Shown here piece after piece: positions 1-8,969 of a stretch of 64,000 bases of DNA. Origin of the DNA: Chinchilla lanigera (Eukaryota; Chordata; Mammalia; Rodentia; Chinchillidae); NCBI RefSeq assembly GCF_000276665.1, contig NW_004955472.1:12204630-12268629 (forward strand), written 5' to 3'. The translations under genes were made by a program, and so were the position numbers. The notes under the pieces were generated by a model. It was given only the letters and a program-made list of their open reading frames with translations, did not search any database and was not told the origin of the DNA. Position 1 is the first letter of the stretch, and each line of letters opens with the position of its first letter.

Positions 1-856
1 GCTTCCATTGCATCCCACAGGATCTTGTAAGGTGTATCTGCATTTTCATTTGACTATAAATATCATTTAATCTCTACTTTAATTTCTTCTCTGTGACCCT
101 TTAGTTGTTCAGGAAATTGTTATGTAATTTCTATGTGTTTATGGAACACATGTGATTTCTTTTGTCAATAATTTACAGTTTCATTGTACTATGGTCAGAT
201 AATATGCATGGGATAATTTGAGTTCCTTGGCTTTTACTTAAGGGATGTTCTATGTGCTAGCATATGGTCTATTTTAAAGAATGTGCTGTGTGCAGCTGAG
301 AAAAATGTGTATTCTGATGTTGTTGGGTGGAACACTCTGTAAAGGTCTACTAAGTCCATTTGTTCTCAAGTTTGGTTTAGTTGTATTATTTCTTTGCTGA
401 TTTTTTGTCTGGTTGATCTATCTCTTTGTGACAATGGAGTATTAAAGTCCCCTGTTATGATTGTGTTACTGCTTATTTCATTTTTCATGTCTGTTAAAAT
501 TTGTCTTAAATAGTTCAGTGATCCTGTATTTGGTGCATCAATATTTACGGTTGTTATCTCTTCCTCTTGCAGTTTTCCCCTAACAAGTATGCAGTGACCT
601 TCCTTATCTCTTTTGATCATTCTTGGTTTGAAGTTCACATTGCCTTCAAGCAGAATAGCTACCCCAGCTTTTTTCTGCCTTTCTGTAGCATGGAATATTG
701 TTTTCCATCCTTTGACTTTCAGTCTATGAATTTCCTTTTGAGTTAAAAGTGGTTTTTGTGTACAGAATATTGTTGGATTTTGTTTCTTAATCCACTCTGC
801 CAGTCTGCTTCTTTTGATTGGTGAATTGAGACCATTTACGTTGATGGTTGTAGTTG
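1..856 (-). pseudogene. LINE-1 ORF2, N-terminal endonuclease region, partial and degenerate
   Basis: Remnant of the 5' part of L1 ORF2, encoding the apurinic-type endonuclease that nicks target DNA during target-primed reverse transcription. Recognisable text on the minus strand includes VNGLNSPIKR near 840, the segment VNFKPRMIKRDKEGHC near 620-640, and the strongly conserved GDFNTPLSQRDRSTRQK near 400-460 (GDFN carries endonuclease active-site residues). Further on, LSDHSTMKL-type text near 200 matches the SDH motif that holds the catalytic histidine in this family. Stops and frameshifts interrupt the frame. The element runs off the window at position 1 before the reverse-transcriptase domain. 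Confidence 0.88.
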
Positions 857-919
857 ATATGTATTGACACCTTTGTCATGCTATTTTCCTGCTGTTGGTT
901 CCCTACCTTCTCCCTCTGT

Positions 920-1977
920 TTAACTGCTTGCTCTGCGTGGTAGCTCCTTTCTATTGTTGTTCTTGAAATTGTGGACATTTTTATCTCTCCCTAGAACATC
1001 ATTTAGCACTCTTTGTGGGGTTGATTTGGTAGTCATAATTTTTTCCTGTTGTTCTTTGGGAAATATTTTATTTCTCCATTAATTTTGAAGGATAGTTTTA
1101 CAGGGTGCAGCAATCTGGGTTGAAAGTTGTTTTCTTTCAGGACCTAAAATACTTCACTCAAAGCTCTTCTTGATTTGATGATTTGTGTTGAGAAATCTGC
1201 TGTGATTCTGATGGGCTTTCCTTTATAGGTGATTGGTTTCTTTTCTTTAAAAGCTTTCAATATTCTGTTCTTTTGCTGAATTTCTGGGCTCTTGATTATT
1301 ATATTTCTGGATGTAGATTTATTTAGGTTATGGCTAATTGGAGTTCTATGTGTGTCACTTACCTGTATGTCTGATTCTTTTTTCGTGCTTGGGAAATTTT
1401 CTGCTATTCTGCAAATAATCTTTCTATGTCATTTGTGTTGACTCCTGCTGTTTCATTGACACCTATTAATCTTACATTGTTTTTCGTTGCATCATCTTGC
1501 AACTGTTGAATTATTTCCTGGTTCCTTGTTATTTTTAGGAGATTCTTCCTTTCATGATCCTTAGCTGCACTGCTGCCTTCAAGGTCTGAAAGTCTATCTT
1601 CAGCTTCATTCAAGTGGTTTTGCCAGTTTTTGGTGGAATTTTTAATTTCTTGGATATCATTTGAATCTGTTTCATGCATTCTAATTCTTTCCTATATTGT
1701 TCATTCAAGGTTTTCATCATTTTTCTAGGCTCCTCTTTTTTTAATCTATGTCTTCTTTAGATGCGCTGAGCAATTCTTTCATTATTGTCATTTCTTTTTT
1801 TACCTGAGAGATTATTTCTTATCTGATGTCTTCTATGACCTCATGGAGTTGTTTCTTTACTTCAGTTGCTATTATTTCAGAAATTTCAGATGTATGACTT
1901 CCAAGCTGTTCTATATCATTTTCTCCTGGACCTGTTTTGGGTTAGGTGGAGGTCTGAGATTTCATTTTGCTCCTTCA
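920..1977 (-). pseudogene. LINE-1 ORF1 (RNA-binding chaperone), degenerate
   Basis: Remnant of the L1 ORF1 protein gene, whose product normally forms coiled-coil trimers that coat L1 RNA in the cytoplasmic ribonucleoprotein. The start is placed at the ATG complementary to 1975-1977, which matches the start context of the second L1 at 52195. The stop is the TAA complementary to 920-922. The span is about 352 codons, a normal ORF1 length. The longest open piece (1679 down to 1404) holds an EDRLSDLEG-like coiled-coil end followed by ENVRLIGV-type text (here NNVRLIGVNETAG), which marks the start of the RRM-like domain in L1 ORF1 proteins. Stops and frameshifts break the rest. It lies between the tandem 5'UTR and ORF2 in the standard L1 order. 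Confidence 0.85.
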
Positions 1978-1989
1978 TTTTCTCATTTT

Positions 1990-2520
1990 CAAAGATCTGG
2001 AGGTTCCCTGGAGCTCAGCCTCACTCCTGTGATGGTGTGAGAGTGGCAGGTCAAGGATCCAAAGGTCCCTTGTGCTCAGTTTGGTTTCTGTGATTATGTA
2101 GGGATGTGCAGTGTGGTCACCAATGCTCCCAAAGCTGTCTGGCTCTCAGCTTGCCTCCCATGAGGGGGTGGCCGAGCATGGTTACTGAGGCTCCTGCAGC
2201 TGTCCAGGGCTCATCTTAGCTCCCATGCCAATTGGGGAGGTATGGGGCGTGGTCACTGAGGCTCCTAGTGCTCTCTGTAGCTCAGCTTGACTCCCATGCC
2301 CCTGGAGGTGGGTTATGGGTGGCCCATGAAAGCTCCAAAAGTTGTCCAGGGCTCAGCTTATTTCCCACACTGGTGTGGAAAGGGTGAGGGTGCAGTCAGT
2401 GAAGTTTTCCAAAACTGTCTGGGGCCCTACTTGGCTCCAGTGGAGCAGAGGGTGGGGCAGTTGAGCATGGTCACTGAGGCTCCGGAAGCTGTTTGGGGCC
2501 CAGCTTGGCTCCTGTGAGAG
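1990..2520 (-). repeat. LINE-1 5'UTR tandem monomers (~72 bp units)
   Basis: Imperfect direct repeats sit just upstream of L1 ORF1. The phrase resembling GAGCATGGTCACTGAGGCTCC or its variants recurs at about 2109, 2174, 2245, 2316, 2388 and 2463, giving spacings of roughly 65, 71, 71, 72 and 75 bp. The linking text (CAGCTTGGCTCC-like and GCTGTCCAGGGCTCAGCTT-like) is also repeated. In mouse and rat L1, tandem 5' monomers act as the internal RNA polymerase II promoter, with strength rising with copy number. By position these units would play the same role for this element; that is inference. The block is clearly richer in G and C than its surroundings. Confidence 0.85.
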
Positions 2521-2549
2521 TGGTTTGTTTTTTGTTTTTTTTTTTTTTC
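2521..2549. repeat. T-rich tract at the 5' boundary of LINE-1
   Basis: A tract of mostly T abuts the 5' end of the minus-strand L1. Read on the minus strand it is an A-run, so it may be the tail of an older retroposon or the pre-insertion target sequence. No body of such an element was recognised next to it. Confidence 0.5.
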
Positions 2550-3315
2550 CTTTACTATTTTCAAGAACAAAATAAACTTACCCAAAAGTTGTTCATATTT
2601 CCTCTGCCATTTCATAAGCAAGGTTAAACCTCATGACCATATCTAACTCAAATATTATCAAGAAAGAAGAAATTGCTAGGATTGCCTTCTTAATCCCGAT
2701 TTACCTACTGAGACTAAGGATGCCCAATGAAGATCAGAGGCTTAATAACTGAACAATTAGGGTTTTCTTGGCAAGAGATTATGAATAGCTGTTGGTAGGC
2801 AATCTGCACTGCTTGCCATAAATGTGCATTACATCAAATTTTTAAAATTCCAGGATGTTCAGAGAGGATTAATGTTGAAGAAAATATTTCATTGTCACAG
2901 TAAGCAATGCAAACTTGGGCCATACTGATCAAATACAGAAGATGGTAGCTTAGCAACTTACAGGTTTTTTTAAAAGTTTCAAATAGAGAAAAATATTGAA
3001 ATAAATTAAGTAATTTCTGGGGTTTAAAAACATTGAGCAGCTGATCGTTATTCTCCCCATCCTATCTGCCTCAGATTCTGTGAACAGAAGAAAGATTCAA
3101 TAAAGAAAGAATTATATATGATATAAACCTCCAACTCATTCTTTCAAGTTATTAGTGCTTTAAGAGCTTGCTAAGCATAATGCATGGCTTCATTTCTTAT
3201 TCCAGATTAAACAGAGTCAAACAAATGATTGAGAAAGATCTGTTTTGAGGCATGAGGAGACAGAAATGGCCACTCAATAATTATTGCTTGAGTACCTCAG
3301 GGGTGTTCAGTCTTT
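2550..3315. other. AT-rich sequence, nothing recognised
   Basis: Both strands read as AT-rich non-coding sequence with dense stops. I see no SINE boxes, no tandem repeat and no exon-like segment. Confidence 0.5.
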
Positions 3316-3319
3316 ATAT

Positions 3320-3470
3320 CTGTTCTGATTTTAATCATAATAATAACGCTATGATGAGGATTTGTTTTGCCAGTTTTAAAGATGTAGAATAAGGGCCAAA
3401 GAAGACAAGTGATTCACCAAAGCTTGTAACTAGTATAATGAAGATTTGAACTCAAGTTTTTATGAACCAA
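3320..3470 (-). repeat. MIR SINE fragment (old tRNA-derived)
   Basis: The stretch 'gatgtagaataagggccaa' and the following 'gtgattcaccaaagcttgt' match, in diverged form, the MIR core text for 'fewer than ... gaggctcagagaggttaag ... gcccaaggtcacacagct' on the complementary strand. Ancient, heavily mutated copy. Confidence 0.45.
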
Positions 3471-3474
3471 AGCC

Positions 3475-4620
3475 TCATGAAATCCAAAGAGGAGGTCTCT
3501 TTATACATGCCTTGGAGTGGGGCCAGAACAGGGCATCTGTGTGCCTGGAACTTGACACTGAACAGGCACACCTGAGATATAAGGAATGTACCATTAGGGT
3601 GGGGCTGGGGAAAGCACACTTTATAGTAAGATTGCCTTTTTCCAGTCAAGTGAGATTTTCCTAACTTCACACTTATTATAGCTTGGGGCAAACTAGCCAC
3701 CTAACTCTTAAATAATGATGGGCTTTTATCTCCTAGATCATAATCCAAATATTTCCATGTTTTACACACTAAGGGAATTTATTTTATCATGAATATTAGT
3801 AAGCACAATGTCTTGAGAACACATTAAAGTTATGATAGTGTTACCATATTTGATATCCCTTTGGAAAATGATCACTCTAGTAGCATTTCTTCTATTCTTA
3901 TACCAAAAGTCTGGCTGGGGTCAGCCTAACTAGTCATCTGGTCTAGATATGTGTCACTTACAAAGATTAGGTATCATTATTACAGTTGTTGGTCCAGATG
4001 CTACCACACAGTTTCAGCTATATGACTCATGAAAAAGAGTACCATTTCTCCTAGCATGTTGACTTAACCTGACAGTCTTCATAATGATCTACATATTTTT
4101 CAGCAGCACTACTTACTCTAACCAGTACTACTCAGAAGACATACCAGATGTCTGTGTTTATCCACATTAAAAGAAAGACAATGCTATTGCCGAGAAATAT
4201 TTTCAGTCTGAACTTACTAAGAACTCATTTTAGTTTCAAACCAAAGTTGGATAAAGCACATGCAAGAGAATTTCCAGAAACAAAAATCAACCCCACACCC
4301 CTCCCCACTACTTTCTCTGAGCAAATATAAATTCAAACTACCTGACATGCTGTAGACAATGATGGAAAGGTCTTTGATCAGCCTAACCATACAGATCTGT
4401 AGCAAGTACAGAGAAATTCATCTACTAACTATAATTTATTATTTACTAAACAACTCATTTCTCAAAAATCATTGAACTCATTTTAAAAATGGATTTTCCT
4501 ACCGTTAAACATAGTTTGGAGTTAGCCTGAAAAATTTACTCAAGTTATACTGTGCTGCTTTTTACAGAGGTAATATAAAATTTTACTGACTTAGGAACAT
4601 TCTTATCATGAAATATCCCA
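3475..4620. other. Unrecognised AT-rich sequence with two overlapping short ORFs
   Basis: Short overlapping ORFs on both strands (about 3446-3700) and two near 4148-4405 have no recognisable domain, signal peptide or codon pattern. They fit chance ORFs. No repeat family recognised. Confidence 0.45.
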
Positions 4621-4626
4621 AAGGTT

Positions 4627-4701
4627 GGGGGCTGGGATTTAGCTCAGCAGCACAGCGCAAGGTTGTGAGTTCGATTCCCAGTACCAGAGGAAAAAAAAAA
4701 A
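4627..4701 (+). mobile_element. ID-type tRNA-derived SINE, internally deleted
   Basis: Starts GGGGGCTGGGATTTAGCTCAG and contains GAGTTCGATTCC (B box), ending in an 11-bp A-tail. Compared with the copy at 13323 it lacks the segment between the A box and 'AAGGTTGTGAG' (the GCCTGCCTGGCAAGCG part). Derived from a tRNA and mobilised by L1. Confidence 0.85.
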
Positions 4702-4709
4702 TCCCCAAA

Positions 4710-4900
4710 GCTCTTAGCCTAGTGTCAGATATAGACTCAGATTCAAACCATACCTCAAACGTTCAATTCTTTATTGAGTGAGTTGCATAACCTCCCTAAA
4801 TCTCTTCATTTAAAACACAGAGATAATAAAATTTAACCTTAACAAATTGCTGGTTTGAATTCAATGAAATGGCACAAATATGTACTTGTAAGAGTGTATG
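4710..4900 (+). repeat. MIR SINE fragment
   Basis: 'gttgcataacctccctaaat' followed by 'cacagagataataaaattta' matches the MIR text for 'cttaacctctctgagcctc...aaaatggggataataata' in diverged form. Confidence 0.55.
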
Positions 4901-4954
4901 ACTCTTAAGGAAGCATAAAAAGATTGTAATTTAATTTTCCAAAGCAATATATTT

Positions 4955-5046
4955 GGGGCTGGGGATTTAGTTCAATGATGAGTGCTTGCCTAGCATGGGA
5001 AAGGACCTGGGTTTTATCCAAACACACACACACAAAAAAAAAAAAC
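4955..5046 (+). mobile_element. ID-type SINE, older copy
   Basis: GGGGCTGGGGATTTAG start, 'gcttgcctagcatgg' middle, a decayed B box (GGGTTTTATCC) and an ACACAC/A-rich tail. More diverged than the 13323 copy and closer to the general rodent ID consensus. Confidence 0.8.
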
Positions 5047-5264
5047 CAGAAAGAAAATCAATAGACTTAATCAAGAATCATAAAAGAATTACTTAAGATT
5101 TTGAGAAATTATATAGTGGTTGAGACAATATTGAAGGGTTTGGGTAGCTGAAAATTCTATATAGAATGTATAACAACTATTTCCCAAACACCAACGTCCT
5201 CTCTGTCTAGACTGGCTGTCTCAATCTCTACTACAAGCTTTAGACTCTGGTATTCAACTACCCA

Positions 5265-5445
5265 GAGGATCAGTCCACCTCGGCATGTCCAAACTGAATT
5301 CAGCACCTTATCCTCCACACCTGTTGTTATTTCCTAGCTTAATGGAGGGAACCTGCTTTCACTCAGCCACAAAATTCAGAAAGCTGGCTGTCATCCTAAA
5401 ATCTTCTCTCTTGCTCATGTTCTACTGCAAATACATAAATCAAGA
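5265..5445 (+). repeat. LINE-2 (L2) fragment
   Basis: 'catgtccaaactgaattcag' and 'gctggctgtcatcctaaaat' resemble the L2 text for 'aacatgtccaaaactgaact...gggagtcatcctggac'. Old copy with many substitutions. Confidence 0.5.
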
Positions 5446-5447
5446 CT

Positions 5448-5585
5448 GATAGAGCTGTGGTTCTTGAATGTGGAAGAATTCTGCGTCATCTAAAGTCCTT
5501 TTGAAAACTCCAAGCTATACTCCAGAAATTCTGACTCTTAAGGTGCACAGTGTACTATGAAAATCTGCATTCAAAACTAAAGAAA
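5448..5585. repeat. MER5A-like hAT-Charlie DNA transposon fragment
   Basis: 'gagctgtggttcttgaatgt' followed by 'gaaaactccaagctatactc' and 'cagaaattctgactcttaag' resembles MER5A, a non-autonomous hAT-Charlie element (consensus contains 'gtggttctcaa' and 'ccagagattctgattta'). Identification rests on short diverged phrases. Confidence 0.4.
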
Positions 5586-5839
5586 ACTTCCATCAGAACT
5601 GGATACATATTGACATTTTGGAGCCACAGTTGTAGCGTGCCTCCCTACACAGGTAGGGGACCTTCCTAGTACACTGCACTCACTGCTATTCCATCCTCTC
5701 CATCCTCATTGCAGCATCCTTACCTCGAACCTTCTTCTCTCTTGAATACTGAAACCCCCGTGCAGGTACACACCCTACATCTGGTCTCCCCTGCCTGTCT
5801 ATTCTTCAAAATGCCAACAAATCAAATTACCTGAGCCCG

Positions 5840-6060
5840 GTTTTCAGAGAAAAAGGAGTAAATTCAAATTCCTGCTTTGTTAATTATCTGTTCTCACAAA
5901 CTTAAGTTTTAGCTCATCTCTACAAGACGAAGTTTTCTCATCAAGAAAGTAAGAGCTTATTAAATGAAATTTAGATGTGATAACATGCATAAAACATCTT
6001 TGTGCAGGGTTTGGCAGACAACAATCTATTAGTATTACTATCATGATATTTGTTATTATG
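5840..6060 (+). repeat. MIR SINE fragment
   Basis: 'ctacaagacgaagttttctc' followed by 'gaaagtaagagctta' and 'tgtgataacatgcataaaac' fits a diverged MIR 3' half. Low sequence identity. Confidence 0.4.
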
Positions 6061-6064
6061 CCAC

Positions 6065-8120
6065 AAGTACAATTATGTAATTCCTATGCATGATGTCTTC
6101 CTCCTGCTAGCAGACTTCCTATGTTTAGGCCTTTTTGACTCAGTTGCCTTTCTCTAGCTTGTACCTCTATGATCACTGCCTTTAAGCACCCTCTGATGTT
6201 ACACCTGTCTGTTCAGATGTTTTTCCATGGTGCACACCTTAAGCTGCTCAAATTATGCAGGTTAACCAAAGGGAATATATAGTCTGACTTAGCTCATTCG
6301 CTGCCCAGTACATGTACAGCTGCCTACTAACTAGAGTCAATGTCTTAACTCTGCATGGACTATCATATAGGTACAATTACATTTTTATCTGAAGCACAGT
6401 GAAAACTAAAAGCAAAAAGAATGACTGAGGTTGGTTTTAGGTGGTGAGAACAGAGCTTATACTCTTTATTTTTCCATTTACTGACATGGTATTTTTAAAT
6501 GAACATAGTAAATTCTCAATCCAAATTTTTTTTTCTTAAACATAAAAAGAACTAGCTTCCTGGAAAGGCATAGTACATTCTGCAATTGTTTCTGAGTCTG
6601 GGTTAGCCCACCCTCACATTCTCTGTCATGCAGTGTGATCCCATGACCGAGCAGGCTGGAGGCCTATGCTCACCAGACCTGTTAAATAACTTTCTTAAAG
6701 TTTTAAGAGACTTGTCATTTTCCTCACTTCTTTAAAAATAAGCTTTAACAAGTTTTTGGCTCTATAAACTGTCAGAAATCCAAACCTCCTCACAGCAGTC
6801 CATTTCCATAGCATGATGAGAAATACAAGACCACACAGGCAAGGGCTGGTTTTAATTGTCAGATATCTCCTGTTGTGTGCCGTTCCCATCTTCTCCCTGA
6901 TGGGCTCCACAAGAACTCATCTGTAAACTGCTGTTCTTTCAGGACTTCCAATCCAAATAGGATTGCCTCCCACAACAGTGTATCCTCAACAGAAGTAGTC
7001 AGGTCATCAGCCTGCACCAGCCAATTGTATCTCAGAATCCTTGCCTAAGAAGGAAACGGATGCCAGCTTGATCACAGTGAACACAGAAAATATCAAAGGA
7101 CCCTTGTTACTGTCTTCCAGTAGTCAGAACATTTTTAAGTTTCTGTTCCAAAATACTTTGGCAGCCATTTTACTCAAGAGAGCCAGGGAGGGGAGAGTCT
7201 GTTCCTGCAACATTACCAACAGTTTGGAGAAAACCTATTTTTTGCACAAATGAACAGGCTGACTGCATCTGACTGCACAGTGCCAGCCAGACTGGGATTC
7301 CCTGTGTTTCCTGGCTTCAGTGGCGCTTCATTCCACATTACCTTTGAGATGCTGTTCACACAACACATCCCACAGAGTTCCTTTCACAACTACCTTTGTG
7401 GGGTCTGTGGCCTTTCCCACTTTCCGTCAGCTCTGCTTTGGTGAACAGGCAGATTCACTCAAACTCATTTCCATAAAGCAAGGCTGCTCTGTATGACTGT
7501 ACAAAACCCACATCAAAGGCATTAGGTGAGAGGTATCTGGATGACTACAGAGATAATTTGACAAACTGTAAGGTTTTCAAAGAAATGTGACAAATGCTAT
7601 ACGAGGCTAGATGAACATTTAAAAAAAGCTCTAATGGCAGTGGGGCACCTAAGAGGAATGTAGACTTAGGGTAGTAAAGAAATCAAGAGAAGATTGTTTA
7701 CTTTGAACTGCAATCTGGATAGTGTCAAGTTAATATAGTTTCAATGTGTTTTGTTGAGTCAATGCTAGACTAGTGTATCTGCATAATTTTTAATTAATCT
7801 ATGCTTACCTCATATTTGTTAATATTTTAAATATGTGTATACTTTTCAATTGATAACTAAACAGTATTAAAAATTTAAAAAAGAAATCAAGAAAAGAGTA
7901 AGAAAATCTGGAGTGATTTTCTGTTCTGTAAAGGCAAACACACACTTTTTAACCTCCCTTTGGTTCTGCTCCTGAAGGTGCAGCACTGTTATGAGCCCCA
8001 AACCCTTCACAAACTGCTTTCTCAGCTGAAGCAGCAACAAACCTACCCTCTTTCCACCTCCTTCCCATAAGTGAAATGCTCTATCATATGAATGTTGTGC
8101 ATTGATTTCTTTTTAATTCT
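6065..8120. other. Unrecognised sequence, no gene seen
   Basis: Mixed AT-rich sequence. The small ORFs at 6695-6910 (minus) and 7041-7444 (plus) show no known domain and no flanking splice sites that would make a convincing exon. 6940-7060 is somewhat GC-richer and could be unique conserved sequence, but nothing in it identifies a function. Confidence 0.45.
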
Positions 8121-8125
8121 GTCTC

Positions 8126-8211
8126 TTTTTTTTGGTGGTACCAGGGATCGAACTCATGAACTTGCACTTGCCAAGCAGGTGCTTATGCCACTGAGCTATA
8201 TCCCCAGTCCC
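8126..8211 (-). mobile_element. ID-type SINE
   Basis: Complement of the ID consensus: a T-run (A-tail), 'ggtaccagggatcgaactc' (B box complement), 'cttgcacttgccaagcagg' and 'ctgagctatatccccag' (A box complement). Confidence 0.88.
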
Positions 8212-8647
8212 TTTAATTTTGACTAAATGAACAAATAAGAACTAAAGAAAATGAAAATGAAATCTGATATAAGTCCAATTAGAAAAATATCTGTCAGAGC
8301 TTGTCAGGTGCTTGGTATTAGCAGTCTCTGTCTCCCTGAGAAGGCTTCCACAGTTGCGGTTTTTTCTTGCTCACTCAAGGGATTCAAACAAACTCAGTGA
8401 AAATTAGCACAATTCATTAACAATCTTCATTTTACCAGACCATGGAAAACCCAAAAGAAGTTTTGCACAGCTCCTTCCTTTAAGGACATGAGTCTCAGAA
8501 CTCTACCTAAGTAAACCCCTTCCAAGATTCTGAAGGAGCTCTGAGCAGGTATCCAGAGTAAGAAAATGAACACTCAAGATAATAGTGATGAAAACAAATA
8601 TAAAAAACTTTTTGGATAGCATGAGAATTTGTTACATAAAATATAAA

Positions 8648-8756
8648 CCAGATACGTATTGTCCCAGCAGTCTGGGAGACTGAGGCAGGAGGATCACAAT
8701 CGCAAACCAAGCTTGAGCAACAGTGATTAGCAAGAACCTGTCTCAAAGTAATAATG

Positions 8757-8791
<35 letters not shown>

Positions 8792-8862
8792 TTTTAAAGG
8801 GTGGGGATGTAATTCAGCACAAAGGCTATGGGTTTAATTGCCAATACCAAGAGAAAAAAAAA
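8648..8862 (+). mobile_element. B1-dID dimeric SINE (7SL-derived B1 joined to ID)
   Basis: The left unit is a decayed B1 with 'cagtctgggagactgaggca' and 'gaacctgtctcaaa'. It is followed by an A-rich linker expanded into (TAA)n at 8749-8790, then an ID-like right unit starting 'gggtggggatgtaattcagc' and ending in an A-tail at 8862. This B1-linker-ID order is the B1-dID architecture described in several non-muroid rodent families. Confidence 0.7.
8749..8790. repeat. (TAA)n microsatellite
   Basis: About 14 near-perfect TAA repeats inside the linker of the B1-dID element; it probably grew from the SINE's A-rich segment. Confidence 0.95.
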
Positions 8863-8965
8863 TCCACAAGAGCTTGTTAGGAATGTAAACTCTTGGACCC
8901 TCTCCTGGAATTACTGTTTCATTATTTTGCATTTTAGCATGAGATCCAGTAGAGCTGCTGTTTGC
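8863..8965. repeat. MER5A-like DNA transposon fragment
   Basis: 'agcttgttaggaatgtaaac' and 'gcattttagcatgagatcca' resemble MER5A text ('cttgttagaaatgcaga... gcattttaacaagatcccca'). Old and diverged. Confidence 0.4.
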
Positions 8966-8969
8966 TAAA

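Larger units (their letters stand above)
1..2520 (-). mobile_element. LINE-1 retrotransposon, 5' portion (5'UTR, ORF1, start of ORF2), cut by window edge
   Basis: A non-LTR retrotransposon read on the minus strand, from its 5' end near 2520 towards position 1. In order it shows a 5'UTR of tandem ~72-bp units, an ORF1 region (1977 down to 920) and the N-terminal part of ORF2 (about 850 down to 1). Its sequence aligns by eye, segment by segment, with the plus-strand LINE-1 at 52090-57659. The reading frames are broken by stops and frameshifts, so this copy is not functional as shown. The reverse-transcriptase part and 3' end lie outside the window to the left, so it is unknown whether the element was full length. 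It is the only L1 here with tandem 5' monomers, which points to a different or older promoter type than the second copy. No target-site duplication can be tested because one end is missing. Confidence 0.93.

Noticed and set aside
1990..2520. CRISPR-like array
   Set aside because: The ~72-bp units are imperfect, contiguous and belong to an L1 5'UTR in a mammalian genome, without unique spacers.
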